A DNA stretch of 64,000 nt from the NCBI GenBank assembly GCA_006503535.1, contig QYRS01000006.1, forward strand, positions 1,488,001 through 1,552,000, given 5' to 3'. Shown piece after piece: positions 31,214 to 44,244 of the stretch. Every line of letters begins with the position of its first letter. Position 1 is the stretch's first letter. The notes under the pieces are model-generated. The model was not told where the DNA came from, did no database searches, and saw only the letters and a list, made by a program, of their open reading frames with translations. A program made the position numbers and the translations under genes. This DNA comes from Arthrinium phaeospermum (taxonomy: Eukaryota; Ascomycota; Sordariomycetes; Amphisphaeriales; Apiosporaceae).

Positions 31214-34021
31214 GTTGATTGGCTGTTTCTGGTGAAGAGAAATGTACAGTGGATTGATACAATTGATGTGAATATGACAGAAAGAGGTAAGTAGACCGAA
31301 TGTGATAGACAATGATGCTCTGGAAGCAGGCCTTGATGTTGTTGGTGATGAGAAGAGAAGACCTTGGGTCTTATGTGCTAATTGACCTTGCCATCGGAGA
31401 GAAAGAAGCGATCTCTCGTTGCTCATCAGGCGTTGTTTGTTCCTTCCGGCAAAAGGGCAACGCGACCCGGCCGGATGTACCAAGTGGACTGCGATTTCCC
31501 GCCGTTAGTCCTACCAAACCAATAGATGGGCCCGCCCGTTACTGCCGAAATCAATGAATGTCCAGTGTCCTCGTATATGCGATGCGACATCATAACGCTG
31601 ACCGTCGCTTCCACGAATGTATTGGAGCAACAGGCAGGCAACAAACGACCGATGGAATAACCAGAACATTGTCCACTGGCAGCATTGCGCACCATGATAT
31701 TCCACCTACTCCCGATATTGAGAGAGAGGGGCGATCAAGGTAAACTTATATTAGAGCTATGTATAATATTTGAAGTAATCATTCGACCTCGCAGCTTTCC
31801 GGACACTCGACGGTTTATTCTCGCCGGGGCTACCAGGTGCTCGATTCAGGCCATCAAAAGAAGCCAAGCCGCCAGGTGACGCCGGATTCCCTAAGGCTCA
31901 TCGTAGGATGGGGAAAGAAGAACTGCCACTTGCGGGTCAAAATATTGATAAAGCTGGAAGCCACTGGCCGGTAGGTCCAATTAAGCTCATCGCCGCTTGG
32001 GGTTTCCGCAAGGAAGCCCTTGCTGTTCTCGTCCCTAGTAACCCATGCCGGGTTGTAGCTGTTTGCCCAGCTTCTGCTCTTCGAGACCGACTAGCGACAT
32101 GGCTACCAGCTTCAAATATTCATATGTGTATCCCGCAGAGAGGATCACGAGATGATTGGCAATTTCTATGTGTGATGCAGCAGGTTTCCAGCGAACCCTC
32201 GATGAACTTCTCGACACTCGTATTTTGATGGCTTACATTGATTTCTTCACTGGCCCCATGACGGTGATCACCACTCGAACTTGGAGTTGGCGGGGTAGTG
32301 CTCCACCAGCTGTCGATGTGGGAAGCCGCGGCCCTGCCGAATTGTCCGATCGACCACTCGCTGGGCCTGGTCACTCAACAGTTCCCCTCTTCAAACTGGG
32401 GAAACTCGCACCTCGCACCTGAGACAGTAAGCTCTCTGTTCAGCCGTCCACCTCGCCTCGAGCTACGTGATGTGGGCAGGTTCAGTGGTTAGCCCCCCTT
32501 GCTTGGGGAAAGAACGGCCGATTGATGCCACTACAGTAAGAAGATGCAACTGCGTCCATGCTAGTGAACCACGGATCGTACCAAGAATCTGCCGTTCTCC
32601 GCTCCGGGCTGGCAGTCGCAAGTCAGAGATGTCGACAGGTACTGCGCAAACATGGATCGATTTGATCCATCGCGGGAAGACTCTGGATTCGGACTTTGCG
32701 TCACCTGACCTCGAGCTCGCGCGCACTTTCCGCATGTGGGATACTGCAACCACCCATCTCGCATTGCATACCTAAGCTGTGCCACTCGGCGCGCACGCAC
32801 TGCACTCGATGCCATCTTGGCAGGCAAACAGGCACCTTCTGTCTGACTGGAATTGAGTGATTGCAATTACATGGTCCCGGACCAACCAACTAGCGGGTGC
32901 ACCATGCGGCAACGGTACCGCTTGTGCAGCGTGCATTGCAAACATGCACTCATTATTTCCGTTATCTTATCGCCGTCAACACGATTGTATTACTAGAATG
33001 GGCAATCCAGTTTTTCTGAGAACTGACTATCACCACCAACTCAACATCATAAGCAGGTAGTTATAGCGAGGGATTTCCCCAGGTTTCCACCAGAGACCCT
33101 CCCTCCTATTTAAGTCGTCATTTCGAGAGGCAATTCACGGCGAGCCATGGCAAGGCTAGTGACAGGGAATCACGTCCATTGGATGCCTTTGGGCGTGCAG
33201 CAACCGATGTCACTGCAAGCAGCGTTTCGTCATCGGTATGCAGTATGGGTGGGGAGGTCATGCGAACAGCCTCGGCTTTAGACTCAGAGGTTTACTTTCA
33301 AACATCGTAGTTGCCAGGTTGCTGTTCTGCGTCTCCTTGTGGCAACACATACACACGCGATCGATCGATTTAACCAGGGTAGTGCCCAGGCGATCGAAAG
33401 AGGACCGGGGAAGAAGACACTCGATAAAAACATTTTGATGTACCACGTAAGGGGCATATGTAAATGGTTCCCTACCAGATAGAAACATACGACTTTGTAG
33501 CGGCGTTCCAGATGGCAATACACAAATATAGCAGGGTACTCTTTACTTTGCAATGTGACTTCGCGATGAATAGCTTCGCTACCCGGCAGGCGGTGCCTTT
33601 ACCTCAACGCACGCCGCAGGAGAGACATGCATGTAGTGAAAATGCGCAGGTCGACTCTAGCGGGCTGCCAAGGCTGGGTGCCCGCAGAGCCAACATACCC
33701 GTATGCATTGAATCTTCCCCAAGTGGTGTCATGTAGATTCCGTTTACTGTCATGCATACAACGTGGGCCAATGGGTAACGCGGTCACAGTCACGCATAAG
33801 TTCAAGGCCGCGGGCTGCTGCTTATAGGAACGATGTTCCTGCCAGTTACCACTCCCACTCTCTGTGTATAAAGTTTCGGGTCCTTATTCCAGCCCATTGG
33901 TGTTCTGTGTGTTCCAGCAAAGCCAGATCAGTACGACGAAACTCTGCAAAGGCCCCTGCATTGATTTTTTCTTACTCACTTACTTCGGTATTCGAAGGAC
34001 TCACCCATCTTATAGCCGAAC
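31214..34021. other. Intergenic, 2.8 kb
   Basis: One of the longest gene-free stretches. Many short ORFs occur on both strands, none with a recognisable domain, signal peptide or spliceable extension. The right end is the promoter of the flavin monooxygenase. Confidence 0.5.
33867..33873 (+). promoter_or_regulatory. Candidate TATA box of the flavin monooxygenase gene
   Basis: TATAAAG lies about 150 bases upstream of the ATG at 34022, with a pyrimidine-rich stretch in front of it. The position is compatible with a core promoter; no transcript evidence is available. Confidence 0.4.
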
Positions 34022-36233
34022 ATGGGATCGCAGGGTGCCACCAATGGTGTCAACGGTGTTAACGGACATGACACCTACCAATGCCGGGATGTCCCTATCC
34101 ACGCAAACAGGCATCTCCGAGTTATCTGCATAGGTGCTGGAGCCTCTGGGCTCTATCTTGCTTACAAGCTGAGGAAGGACTTCACCGACTTCACTCTGGA
34201 TATATACGAGAAGAACCCAGATATTGGGGGTACCTGGTTTGAGAATCGCTACCCCGGGTGTAAGTTATCACCAAACCATACTTGGAGTGATGACACTAAA
34301 AGAAAATGGAAATGACATAGGTGCTTGCGATGCTCCCGCGTAAGCCCCCTTTTCCTCGAAGCTATAGTAGAATCTAGACATCGCCTCTTCTAAACTAACA
34401 ATACCCGCTACAGACACAACTACACCTACTCCTTTGAGCCCAAGTGGGACTGGTCTTCGAACTACGCAGGCGCGGGAGAGATCTTCAAGTACTTCTCCGA
34501 CTTCGCGACCAAATATGATCTCCGCCGCCACATCTCCTTCAGCCACGAGGTCGTAGGTGCCCAGTGGGACGAGGACGCCAGCGAGTGGATCGTGGATGTC
34601 CGGGCGGGAGGTCCCGAAGGCGAGACCCAACGTCGGCGCGCCGACTTCCTCATCAATGCTTCTGGTGTTTTGAACAAGTGGAAGTGGCCCGACATCGCCG
34701 ATTTCGACTCGTTCAAGGGGCCCAAGATCCACAGTGCTGCTTGGGACGAGAGTGTCGACCTTAAGGGGAAAAGGGTTGGACTCATTGGCAATGGGTTGGT
34801 ATTCACTTTTGAGGATTTTCGCCTGTTCTGATATGCTGGTTGCTGACTTCCCCTTTTACAGGTCGTCTGCAATACAGATCCTCCCTCAAATGCAAGAGTG
34901 AGCCCCCCTCATCTGAACAATACCCCGCACTATACACTGTATGATCTTGCTTACACACAGCCCCTTTCTCCAACCAGAGTCGCGGACCATGTAACAACCT
35001 TCATCCGGCAGCCCACCTACGTCGTGCCCCAGCAAGGGATGGGCCACCACAAGTACACCCCCGAAGAGCAGCAAGGGTTCCGCGACGACCCCGAGAGCCA
35101 CCTCCAGATGCGCAAGGAGACGGAGCGCGCCATTACGGCCGTCTTCCCCGTTTTCGTCCGGGGGTCTGTGGCCCAGACCAAGATCACGGACGCTATGCGG
35201 GTGGCTATGAGGGAGAAGTTGCTCGCGGGTGACTCTGCAGAAAGCCTCAACGCCGAGCTATTGAAACTGATTCCGGAATTTCCGTTCGGGTGTCGGAGGC
35301 TGACGGTAAGTGATTGCATTTCCCCTGGGTTTGACTTTGAGTTCTTGCTAATCTGTTTCCCCTCCTTTGGGACGACAGCCCGGAGTTGGGTATTTGGAAA
35401 GCCTGACGAAGCCCAACGTGACGGTGGCCCGCGGCGGCGGGGTGACGCGCATGACCCCCAGTGGCTGCGTGACCGCGGACGGTAAGGAGTGGCCCCTCGA
35501 CGCCTTAATATGCGCGACGGGCTTCGACACGACATTCCGCCCCCGATTCCCCCTGATCGGTCGAGGCGGCCGCTCCATGGCGGAAGAATGGTCCGAGACG
35601 CCCCCCAAGCCCAAAACCTCAAGCACAACCGCGAACGAAGACACCGCCCCGAGCAGCGGCGGCCAGGGACCCCAAACCTACCTAAGCGTCTCGGCGCACG
35701 GCTACCCCAACTACTTCATGTTCCTAGGCCCCAACTGCCCGATCGGCAACGGGCCCATCATCATCCTGATCGAGCTGGCGGGCGAGTACATGGCCCACTT
35801 CCTGAACCGGTGGCAGAAGCAGGGCCCGGACCTCGCCAGCTTCGAGCCCAAGCGGCAGGCCGTCGAAGACTTCATGGCCCACAAGGACGCCTTCATGGAC
35901 TCGCGCGCCGTCTGGGCCGAGTGCGACTCGTGGTACCGCAGCCGCGCCACGGGCCGCGTCACCGCGCTCTGGCCCGGGTCCGTGCCGCACTACATGGAGG
36001 CCCTGGCGGAGCCGCGGTACGACGACTACGAGGTCGCGTACCGCAAGGGGAGCAATAGGTTCGCGTACCTGGGCAACGGGTTCTCGCAGAACGAGTTGGA
36101 TCCCGAGGCGGATACGGCGTTTTATATTCGGAACAATGATCGCGAGGGCTCGGGGATCTTCCGGCCGATGCAGAGTAACCGCAACGCCAAGGACGCTACT
36201 CAGATGTTGGAGTCAACGTGGGGCGTCCCCTGA
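34022..36233 (+). CDS. Flavin-containing (Baeyer-Villiger type) monooxygenase
   Basis: Six exons (34022-34259, 34321-34339, 34414-34794, 34862-34897, 34978-35305, 35379-36233) join in phase to 618 residues. The FAD-binding motif ICIGAGASGLYLA is at about residue 36. Splicing restores YPGCACDAPAHNYTYSFEPK. The Baeyer-Villiger fingerprint F-x-G-x3-H-x3-W appears as FKGPKIHSAAW near residue 187, and the second nucleotide fold as VGLIGNGSSAIQI at about 208-220, also built across an intron. ATGFD and the C-terminal GPNCPIGNGPII complete the family pattern. Such enzymes insert oxygen into ketones or oxidise steroids and polyketides using NADPH. No biosynthetic cluster surrounds it, so the substrate is open. 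Two exons are tiny (19 and 36 bases). Confidence 0.92.
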
Positions 36234-36762
36234 TCGTCGGGTAGTGTGCCAGATTTCCTGAGAAGGTGGATGGTGTTTCTTTTGTGTGTATTTTACATTC
36301 ATTGCAGCTCATATAGGGCAATGGTACATGATATTGAGCAGATGCAGGTTCATGGAGATTGTATGATGATATATCTGGTTAGACTTTGATATTAACAAAG
36401 ATCCATTTCTTGCATATCTAGTCCCAGGAAGAGTGTTACTTATCCCAATGTGAGGTGCCTGTGCAGACCCAGATACGCGGGGTAATCTAATCGTGCGATG
36501 CAAATAGCCGGCGACGAAGATATGATGGGAAAAGCAGTGGCATCGACGAGGGGCCGCTGGTGAGGGGGAGGGGGCATTGATGGTCGAGGAAGGAGGAGAA
36601 TTCTGGCGGCGACGAGAGGCACGTGGTGAAATAATACGAAGCAACCAGGCCATTTATTTACATGGTTTCAAAGTTGATTTTAGTAAGATCCACCTAAAAC
36701 GTTGGCTTATGACAGAACTCTTGCATCCGACTGCATCATTCTCCTTATCCTAGAGAAACACC
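36234..36762. other. Convergent 3' flanks, 529 bases
   Basis: The monooxygenase and the 7TM gene end toward each other here. The stretch shows no coding signal. Confidence 0.5.
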
Positions 36763-38437
36763 TCAAGACTCCTGTATCACAACCTCAGTCCGCTTCGTAA
36801 TCGCATTCGCCGGCGGCGGCGGCAATATGCACTCCTCCGAACTATCCGCGCCCCCGCCCCCGCCGAGGGTCGCCGCCGCGTCCCGACTAGTAGTCACCCG
36901 GGCATTGTACCCCAGCGCGACGCCGAAGGTGGTGTCGGACGACTTGTTCCGGCGGCCGCCCAGGCTCTCCATCATCTCGAGCGCGTAGATATCGTCAGCG
37001 GCTGGGTTGCTCTGCCGTCGATAGCCGGCGCTGCGCAGGGTGCCGCTCCTCGTGATCCCGCCGGTGCTGTTGCTGCTGCTTTTCCGGGCGCCGGGGCCGT
37101 ACCGCGAGCCGTAGGTGTAGCCGTGCGAGCGCATGTGGCGCGAGGTGGTCTCGAGGAGGCTCTTGAAGAGCGGGCGCAGGGTCGGGAGGGAGGCGGCGAG
37201 GATGCCGGCGTGGAGTTCGGCACTGAATGCGGATGTTAACTATTCGCACCGTATAATGAGACAGGACAATTGAAAGAGGGTTTCTTACGTATTCCATAGG
37301 AAAAAGGCAGTCGACCTGATTTAGAGCTGTAAGTCAGTGACCGCACAAGTTGACAGTACAGGAAGATTCAGTGGACCAAGACCCACCATGTAAAGTCCGC
37401 ATTCTCGAAGATGTGAGCGCCCAGATACACACGGACGATGGCGGCGATGCAAGCACTGATATGGATGTCAGTTGTATGTTATCGGAAACCGTATCAGGTA
37501 CGGACTACTTACAAGATACCCAAGCTTAGGGCAACTATGAGCGTCGCCTTGGTTCGAGTGTTGACTTGGAGCTTCAAGATCATGGGGATGGGTAGCAGCA
37601 CAAAAACAAAGTCGGTGGTGATGTTGACCGCTGCGACAAGTCAGCCTGGCATACTACTAAACCAAAGGACTCCGGACCCAGTGGCTAGTTACCTCCATTG
37701 AATATCCCAATGTTGGTGAATGTGGCTCGATCAAAGCATTTCGCCCCCGGCGGCCGAATCAACGCAAACGTGGCGTCAGGGGGGACGCACTGGAAGATCA
37801 AGGTGCAAACGCAAGAGATGGTGAACAGAGCGATGAAAACTGTAGAGAGAAAGCGAGTCAGCAGCCCATCCTCGGGGAGGCATCCGGTGTTGCCAACCAC
37901 CCTACTAACCTTGCGTGAAGATGATGAAGCGGCGGTACCACTTGTTCTGGATGAGCCGCAGCAGGAAGAAACCAATGGAGATCTTCACCAAGCTAATGCC
38001 GACTACCAGAAGGATCCCGTGAATGTACTGCCAGCGGAGGAAGGCCGGAAACAGCGCCATGTCGAGGTCCCATATGTGCTTGCCGGCGCCCGTCTGGCAC
38101 TCGCCTACGAAGCAGACCATGGAGCCTATCGCAGCTATCTGGTCGCGGCACAAGAAAACAGGTTAGCAATCATCTCTTGAATTAAGTCGACGGGGAAGGT
38201 ATTGGATAAATGGCATGTCGGAATACCGCTTACCAACGCCGCCATCATCGCCATGTCGTCAACGCCGAGGGTCTTGATCATGAACTGCCGGACCCATATC
38301 CGCAGCCCCACGATGGCGAACGAGAGTCCCATCATCAGGCCCGAAACCGAGAGGATCATATTGACGTTGGAGTCGCCCGCCGTCGGGGAGGGTCCCGGGG
38401 GAAGTGGCGGTGGGGCCTGTCTTCTGTTGATCTGCAT
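36763..38437 (-). CDS. Seven-TM fungal rhodopsin-type integral membrane protein (Pth11-related style)
   Basis: Seven exons (38437-38234, 38138-37910, 37839-37693, 37630-37513, 37455-37387, 37315-37289, 37222-36763) join in phase to 417 residues. The hydrophobic profile gives seven helices: NMILSVSGLMMGLSFAIVGL first, then MAMMAALVIAAIGSM, YIHGILLVVGISLVKISIGF, VFIALFTISCVCTLIFQCV, TDFVFVLLPIPMILKL, LIVALSLGIL and a final segment ending AELHAGILAASLPTLRPLF. FALIRPPGAKCFD and the final AELHAGILAASLPTLRP are typical of the fungal Rhodopsin-domain family that includes Pth11-like receptors without a CFEM domain. The C-terminal tail is Ser/Gly/Ala-rich. Receptor or other role is not determined. Confidence 0.85.
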
Positions 38438-41400
38438 CGTGTCGAGTATCTCCTGGACTATGGCTGAGACAACTGAGCAGTAGTGATTTTTAAGTGGGCA
38501 GGAGATGACGACTGGGGCAGTAGTTGGTCACTTGTGAGTTCTTATTTCTAGCCTTCGCAGGGAGTGAGTGTAGATGTGTAAGGAGTGTGTAAGTTTTTGA
38601 GCTCCCAGAGAAGAAGTTGCGGACCGGCGACAGGATATGTCATTCCTTTTCGACCAGCGACAGAAGCTCAATTACAGCCAGGCCATGTCGACTATGGGGT
38701 CGCGCTCGCGTTGTGTTTGCTGCTCTCCTCCAGGCTCCCCTTTCCGTTTCTTTTTTTTTTCTTTTTTTCAACGGCTTCGGCCAACGTCAGGGGCAGATCA
38801 AACCCCTTGGCTTGCCAGATCGTAAGGTTGTCAGGGATATGCTGAAGGCGGGGTTGGCGGCAGGATTGCACTTGATGTAAGACGTCTGGGGATGAAAGAG
38901 GCGGTGGGGAGGGGACCCTGGGCGGGTATACCCGAAAGGTCCATCCTGATCAAAGGATGTTTGGTGCCTTGACCTCATCCGGTCAGAAGGCAATACCCTA
39001 AGGATCCCCGAAAATGGACGCGATGGCATCTTTGGTAGTTGGAGGGCAATATACTGGGCAAATTGCCTGCAGGGAGTGCATCGCGGGGAGTTGCAGTTGG
39101 AAGCGGCATGTGGGCGATAGGTCGACAACATCTGCCGAGACTCATGGGTCTATTCCGACGGACAATAAACCGATTGGCCGGGACGGTGGTCGGGACGGGA
39201 ATTGCTACCAGACCTACCAATCTCGTCGCATTTTGCCTCTACAGTAGGACTGATCTACGACCCAGATGGTAAGATCTCCATTGAACAGCTCCATATACAA
39301 CAGCCAAAATTTCAAAGCCCGCTCCTCGCAGTCAACCAGTCGCCAAGGCTACGAAATGACGATGTAAAGGGAGTCCATGTATCCGATGGGTTACCCACCG
39401 TCAATGGCGGCTTCTAATGTGTGGATTGCCCCAGCATTCTATTGCCATCATGCCATCAAGTGGCACGATTTGGCAAGTTATCCAAGAATATAGATGTGAT
39501 TGTTACCAGCAGAATGATGCTTGATTCCAAAGAAGACAGGGATCGGATATTGGCCTGCCTAATGGCCAACGCTTTCTGGAGCTTGCATATGCTGGTGGCC
39601 GCCTCTCGAGTTGCACAAGTGTGGAGTCGTGATATGTTCATGCGACCTTATCTGACCTGGATCGCTTGGAGCTTCGAAGAGCTTAGGGTGAAGGATTCAC
39701 GAGGCAGATCCAACGGTTCAGGGTCCTAAAACCCAGCAACAGGAAACAAGGGGTAAGCTGAATTCAACAGCCGCGGAGCTAGATGTGTGCAAAAGCAACT
39801 ATGCCAGTGTATTATTGTGGAAACTAAGCTGCTGAAGAAGTTGGCAGGAAACGGATGCGGAATACCTGGATTCCGATTGGATGTCCAGCAGATGGAGGGT
39901 TGCTTCGTGGGGTGTTAGTGCGCTGATGCATGTCGCAATGAGCCTAATGCTGGATTTAAGGCTAAATGGGATTCATCGCCATACGATCAGGTCATGAGCC
40001 AGCCACACGGTAACCCCCATGTGCTTGCATATGTGATATCCGACCATGATTCAACCGCCATCTATCGCCCATCACATGCTGCTCTTTCCCCATGCCTGAG
40101 CTTCCGGCAGTTGATAATATCATCTAACTGTGGCCTATTATAGCCATCCTATCCACAATGGCATTTGCCATGCGTGCAACATCTCAGCTGGAGGCCAAAA
40201 CAGCACTAAATGCACACTTCCTAGGCGCAGTTAAGCCTCACCTCTGTCTTAACCAAGGTATCAAGGTGGCATTCGACTTGTAACTTGCATACGATGTTGC
40301 GCTCAGAGGCCGGACCCGACGTTGTCCCTATATTTGCCTTATCCCACATCCGGATGTAACTGAGCTGATCGCGTATCTCCCCATAGTTGCCAAGTCGATC
40401 CGGTGAGATTCTCAGATTGTGTTGGATGACCTATCTCATGAGGATACCAGCTATGGCAAGGGTAGGCTCGGGTTGGTGCATTTCGCACCGGGGCAATCCA
40501 TCATCTCCCGATAAGAGGGAGAAGCCAAAACATCCCAAGTGAAGAAGCGCCAAGGACACTAAATGCGTCTTGCGTGATCCTAGATGGGATGTCCGGCTGG
40601 CATTGGGTTCCAACTTGAGTGACCGCAACACGGAGAAGGCACCCGCCTTCCCCGCCAAGCCACCAGACAGGGGCAGCCTGCTACCGGTGAGACGGGGAGG
40701 CTTCAAACTGCATTAATCCAACGGGCAAAGGTAAGCATCCCTCCGCCAAGGGCCTTTTGGTAGACCTGTACCTTGCGTTTGCCGATAACCGGGGAAATCT
40801 CTTCGCAAAGATGCGCTAATGCATGCAGGGCCAGTTCTGGGGCCTGTATGGGCCTGCAAACATACCGACAGGGATGTCATATCCTTTCCAAAGATCGTGG
40901 CTCAACGGTATTTGGGCACACTGACGTTGTTAGGCCATCTCACTGGCCATATGTCCCAAGGGATGTCCTAGCACCGCGCCCTCGCAATTGCATTGACCTT
41001 GAGCCTGTTTTTCTTATCTCATCAAGCAATCAGAGCCACATGGTCAGCCCGGGCTCCGGGTCAGCATGAAACCGGCTGCTACGTAGGAGCAAACATCTAT
41101 TTTCCGAGGTCGGGTCGTTGGCCATGCTGCATGCGCGCCCGTGTTCTTAGGGGGCAAACAGCTACTTGTCACGTCCTACAAGATTGAGATGATATTGGCA
41201 ATTATTATGGACCAGCATGCTGGGTCGGTGAAAGGGCCTTATGCCTCATGTTACCAACCCCTGAGATTTGCTTTCGTTTATTCCTCGCTTAGCCGGCTTC
41301 GCGGAGCACGAGCCTGTTGCATGGGATGCTCATCTGCATCGTAAAATCCAGAGACCTCTCCCTGTTTTCCTTTTCGCTGATAATTTAGATCTTGAAATGA

Positions 41401-41673
41401 GTCGTCATTATGCACAAACAGCTCTCATGCACAGAGGGGGCAGCTTTGGTCCAGACTGCTTACAAAACGACTCGAGATCTATATACCAGTCCTGTGTCCC
41501 CGGATGCTGTGGCGTTCTGTTCCTTTCTCTTGCCGTAGCTCAGGTACTCGCTGACTCTACCCCTTCCTGTTTCATGTTTCGAGTGACAGCTCGCCTTTGA
41601 CGACATATACACCGGTTGTTGTTTGTTGCTGTTGCTGCTGCTCCTGCAGCCGTTGCATCTACAGATTGAGACA
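38438..41673. other. Intergenic, 3.2 kb
   Basis: The longest gene-free stretch, between two divergent genes. It contains a T/C tract at 38749-38769 and otherwise ordinary composition. Short ORFs (for example 39421-39729 on plus) lack domains and splice-consistent extensions. No RNA gene was recognised. Confidence 0.5.
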
Positions 41674-43057
41674 ATGCATCTCCTGCGTCTGGCACTGGGT
41701 GCCGCCACCCTCTTATCTGTGACCGATGGCAAAAGCTGCTATGTTCCGGAGCCGACCGATGGAACGGACCTGCTGGCGAAGAAGAGCTTGAGCAGACTCC
41801 AGGATGCTGTTGCTGATGGATCACTGCAGAAAACGCTGGCGGAGAATGACGTGACCCAAACCTGTACTTTGGAGAACGCTGCCATCCGGAGGGAGTAGTA
41901 CGTTCTTTCTGTCTATTCCTCCCTTAGCCCCTATCCCCGACCCCCCTTGTCTAAATGACCATCTCGGTGAACTACCCGACTAACCTATCTGACCTCAGCT
42001 CCACCCTCACAACTCAGGAGAAGCTCGCCTACACCAGCGCCATCAAGTGCCTGATGACCAAGCCCCAAGGACCCCCGCAGATCAAGCCCTGGGCGTACGG
42101 TCCCGGTACGACGACCTCGTCGCGACGCACATCAACGCGACTAACACAATACACTTCACCGGCAACTTCCTCAGCTGGCACCGTTACTACATCTGGGCCT
42201 TCGAGACCGCCCTGCGGGATGAGTGCGGCTACGAGGGCTACCTGCCCTACTGGAACTGGGGCAAGTCAGCGCAGGACCCGGAACACTCTCCATACTTGGA
42301 CGGCAGTCCTACATCACAGGGCGGCAACGGTGCCCATGCGCCTCATAACTGCACGCCAGCGCTCATCAGCGGGAAGGGCTGTATCCCCGCGGGGCGCGGC
42401 GGAGGGTGCATGGAGACGGGGCCGTACACGGGGCTGATGGCCAACTTGTCGGCGACAGGTCCGACTTTCCCGGGGATTCGAACGGGATTTCCACTTTTGG
42501 GGTACCAGCCCCGCTGCGTAAAGCGCGACATCTCGACTTGGGTGTCGCGGCAGTGGTCTACCGACGCCCAGTCCATCGATCTTCTTACCAACCCAGCTTA
42601 CCAGACGGGCGTCCGCGCGTTTCAGGACCGCATGCAGGGCGGTAACGTCTCGAACATTTTCAACTCTTCGTTCTTCGGTGTGCACTCTGCAGGTCACTTC
42701 ACTTGGGGTGGAGACCCGGGCGGTGATGTGAGTCACCCAGCGTTTCCTAACATTTCCCCTTCTCCTTGAGAACACTTGTGAGCTGACACTCTATGCTTGC
42801 AGGTCGCCGTTTCTCCTTCGGACCCTATGTTCTGGCTCCACCATAGTCAGATCGACAGGACGTGGTGGATTTGGCAGAACCAAAAGCCGCTCGAGCGCCT
42901 CTTCCAGATTGCTGGTACGCGGACCCTGCTCAACTTCCCGGCCAGCGCGAAAGCCAGTATTGAGGACTTGCTGGATCTACACTACACCGCGCCGGCCAGT
43001 GCCGTCAAAAACCACGTCAGCTCTTTCGGCGGACCATACTGCTACATATATGTGTAA
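41674..43057 (+). CDS. Secreted tyrosinase, one apparent frameshift
   Basis: Three exons, 41674-41897, 41999-42727 and 42803-43057. A signal peptide (MHLLRLALGAATLLSVTDG) leads to a type-3 copper oxidase. The CuA region has HFTGNFLSWHRYYIWAFETA with DECGYEGYLPYWNWG, then GVHSAGHFTWGGDPGGD, and the CuB region has DPMFWLHHSQIDRTWW. The chain ends GGPYCYIYV, the normal end of short secreted fungal tyrosinases that lack a C-terminal cap. Such enzymes hydroxylate and oxidise phenols (melanin or defence-phenol chemistry). The frame breaks at the C4 run 42063-42066: before it KCLMTKP, after it PRTPADQALG. One added C gives the family sequence and 402 residues. All visible copper ligands are present. 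Confidence 0.85.
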
Positions 43058-43708
43058 ACCAACCGGTTTGGAAGAACTGGGGTGCTGTATTAGAGGATGT
43101 AAAGACCACTACGAACTTTCACTTGACTATTACGTGGATATTTAATATGTAGAATCAGATAGTTGAAAAGTGTACCCGAAAAAAGGAAACCGGATAAACT
43201 GCCTCTTTCCGAGAATTGGATATTCTTTGGAAGTTCGGATGCAACATTCGGTCAGTCTCATGGTCTAGAAAAGCTTTGTGTGGTCTCCGTGACGGAATAC
43301 GTACTTCGTCAGGTCGTAGGGCCTCCCCAGAGTCTAGGAGGATATGCGCATTTCTCCCGACCCGTTGAATACATATTTCTCTGACTACAATCACTGGATA
43401 ATGGACCTCTTCTGCTGTAGTCGCAGGCGTCGGCGTGGTCCTTCTATGATTGTCAGTCACTTCGATATTCGGACTTTGCCAAGATGCCAAACCACCTGTG
43501 GTCTCCCAAGCTGGCGGTCCAACTAGTTCCACCGCCGGGCTAGATTCTTTTGTAACGTGTCCTGCAGTACATTCCTATATATTCATGATAACTGAGCCTC
43601 GGCTATTGCCTCCCAGATTTCGTACACTTCAGTCGCCGGGACGGTAGTAGAAATTTATGCCCATATGTCCCTATTCTCTCAGTGGTGAGCGCAGCTCGAT
43701 CTTCCTTA
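43058..43708. other. Convergent 3' flanks, 651 bases
   Basis: Tail-to-tail gap between tyrosinase and the cysteine-rich secreted protein gene. No coding signal was recognised. Confidence 0.5.
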
Positions 43709-44244
43709 CTAGCATCCTTTCTGGCCCAATCGGCACTCCTGGCAGAGGCTTTTACTTTTGCCCATGATGATAGACACCGTTTTCTGGTTCACGGGCAAAG
43801 TACATAAATCGTCCCGCAATCTCCCTTGCGAAATCTTGCAAAAACACTTGTCCTGTGCCTGCTTGCCCAGAGCTCGGTTGCAATCATCCACCCTGCGGTT
43901 GATAGCCGAGATGGTGGCCCTGCAGTTGAGGTTGTCTTGGGCGGGGAAGACGGATTGCACGAGGTCGTTCGTGGTTTTCACGATTTCTTGGACAGCTTTC
44001 GTCGCTTCTGCCCAACACAGTCAGCCGCGGCGAAATGGATACACACCGTGAACGGGCCGCGGGAGAAGGGGGGGGATTGCTTACCAACCGCTTCTTCGCC
44101 GCCGGCGGGCGGCGGCCTCAAGGGAGCAGGCTTGAGGCCTCCACCATTGACTGGTTGCGGATCGGGATGAACCCTTAGTGGGGGGATTCCCGCGGAGAGG
44201 GCTAGCCCGAGCAGTAGGGATGCCGTTGCCAGATGGAGTCTCAT
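43709..44244 (-). CDS. Small secreted cysteine-rich protein
   Basis: Two exons, 44244-44085 and 44007-43709, give 152 residues. Residues 1-18 form a signal peptide (MRLHLATASLLLGLALSA). A proline/glycine-rich spacer follows (about 20-50, LKPAPLRPPPAGGEE), then a helical C-terminal part with eight cysteines (patterns LNC, DDC, KCFC, LC, LCQEC, GC), enough for four disulfides. The C-terminal 100 residues resemble the many lineage-specific secreted helical proteins of ascomycetes; I do not recognise a named family. An even number of cysteines, small size and signal peptide fit an extracellular or effector-like role, but no direct evidence supports one. It sits tail-to-tail with the tyrosinase gene. 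Confidence 0.75.

Noticed and set aside
34898..34977. Reading straight through the intron of the monooxygenase as coding
   Set aside because: The open frame through this segment inserts unrelated residues between PQMQ and VADHVTTF; splicing GA to AGTCGCG gives the expected sequence.
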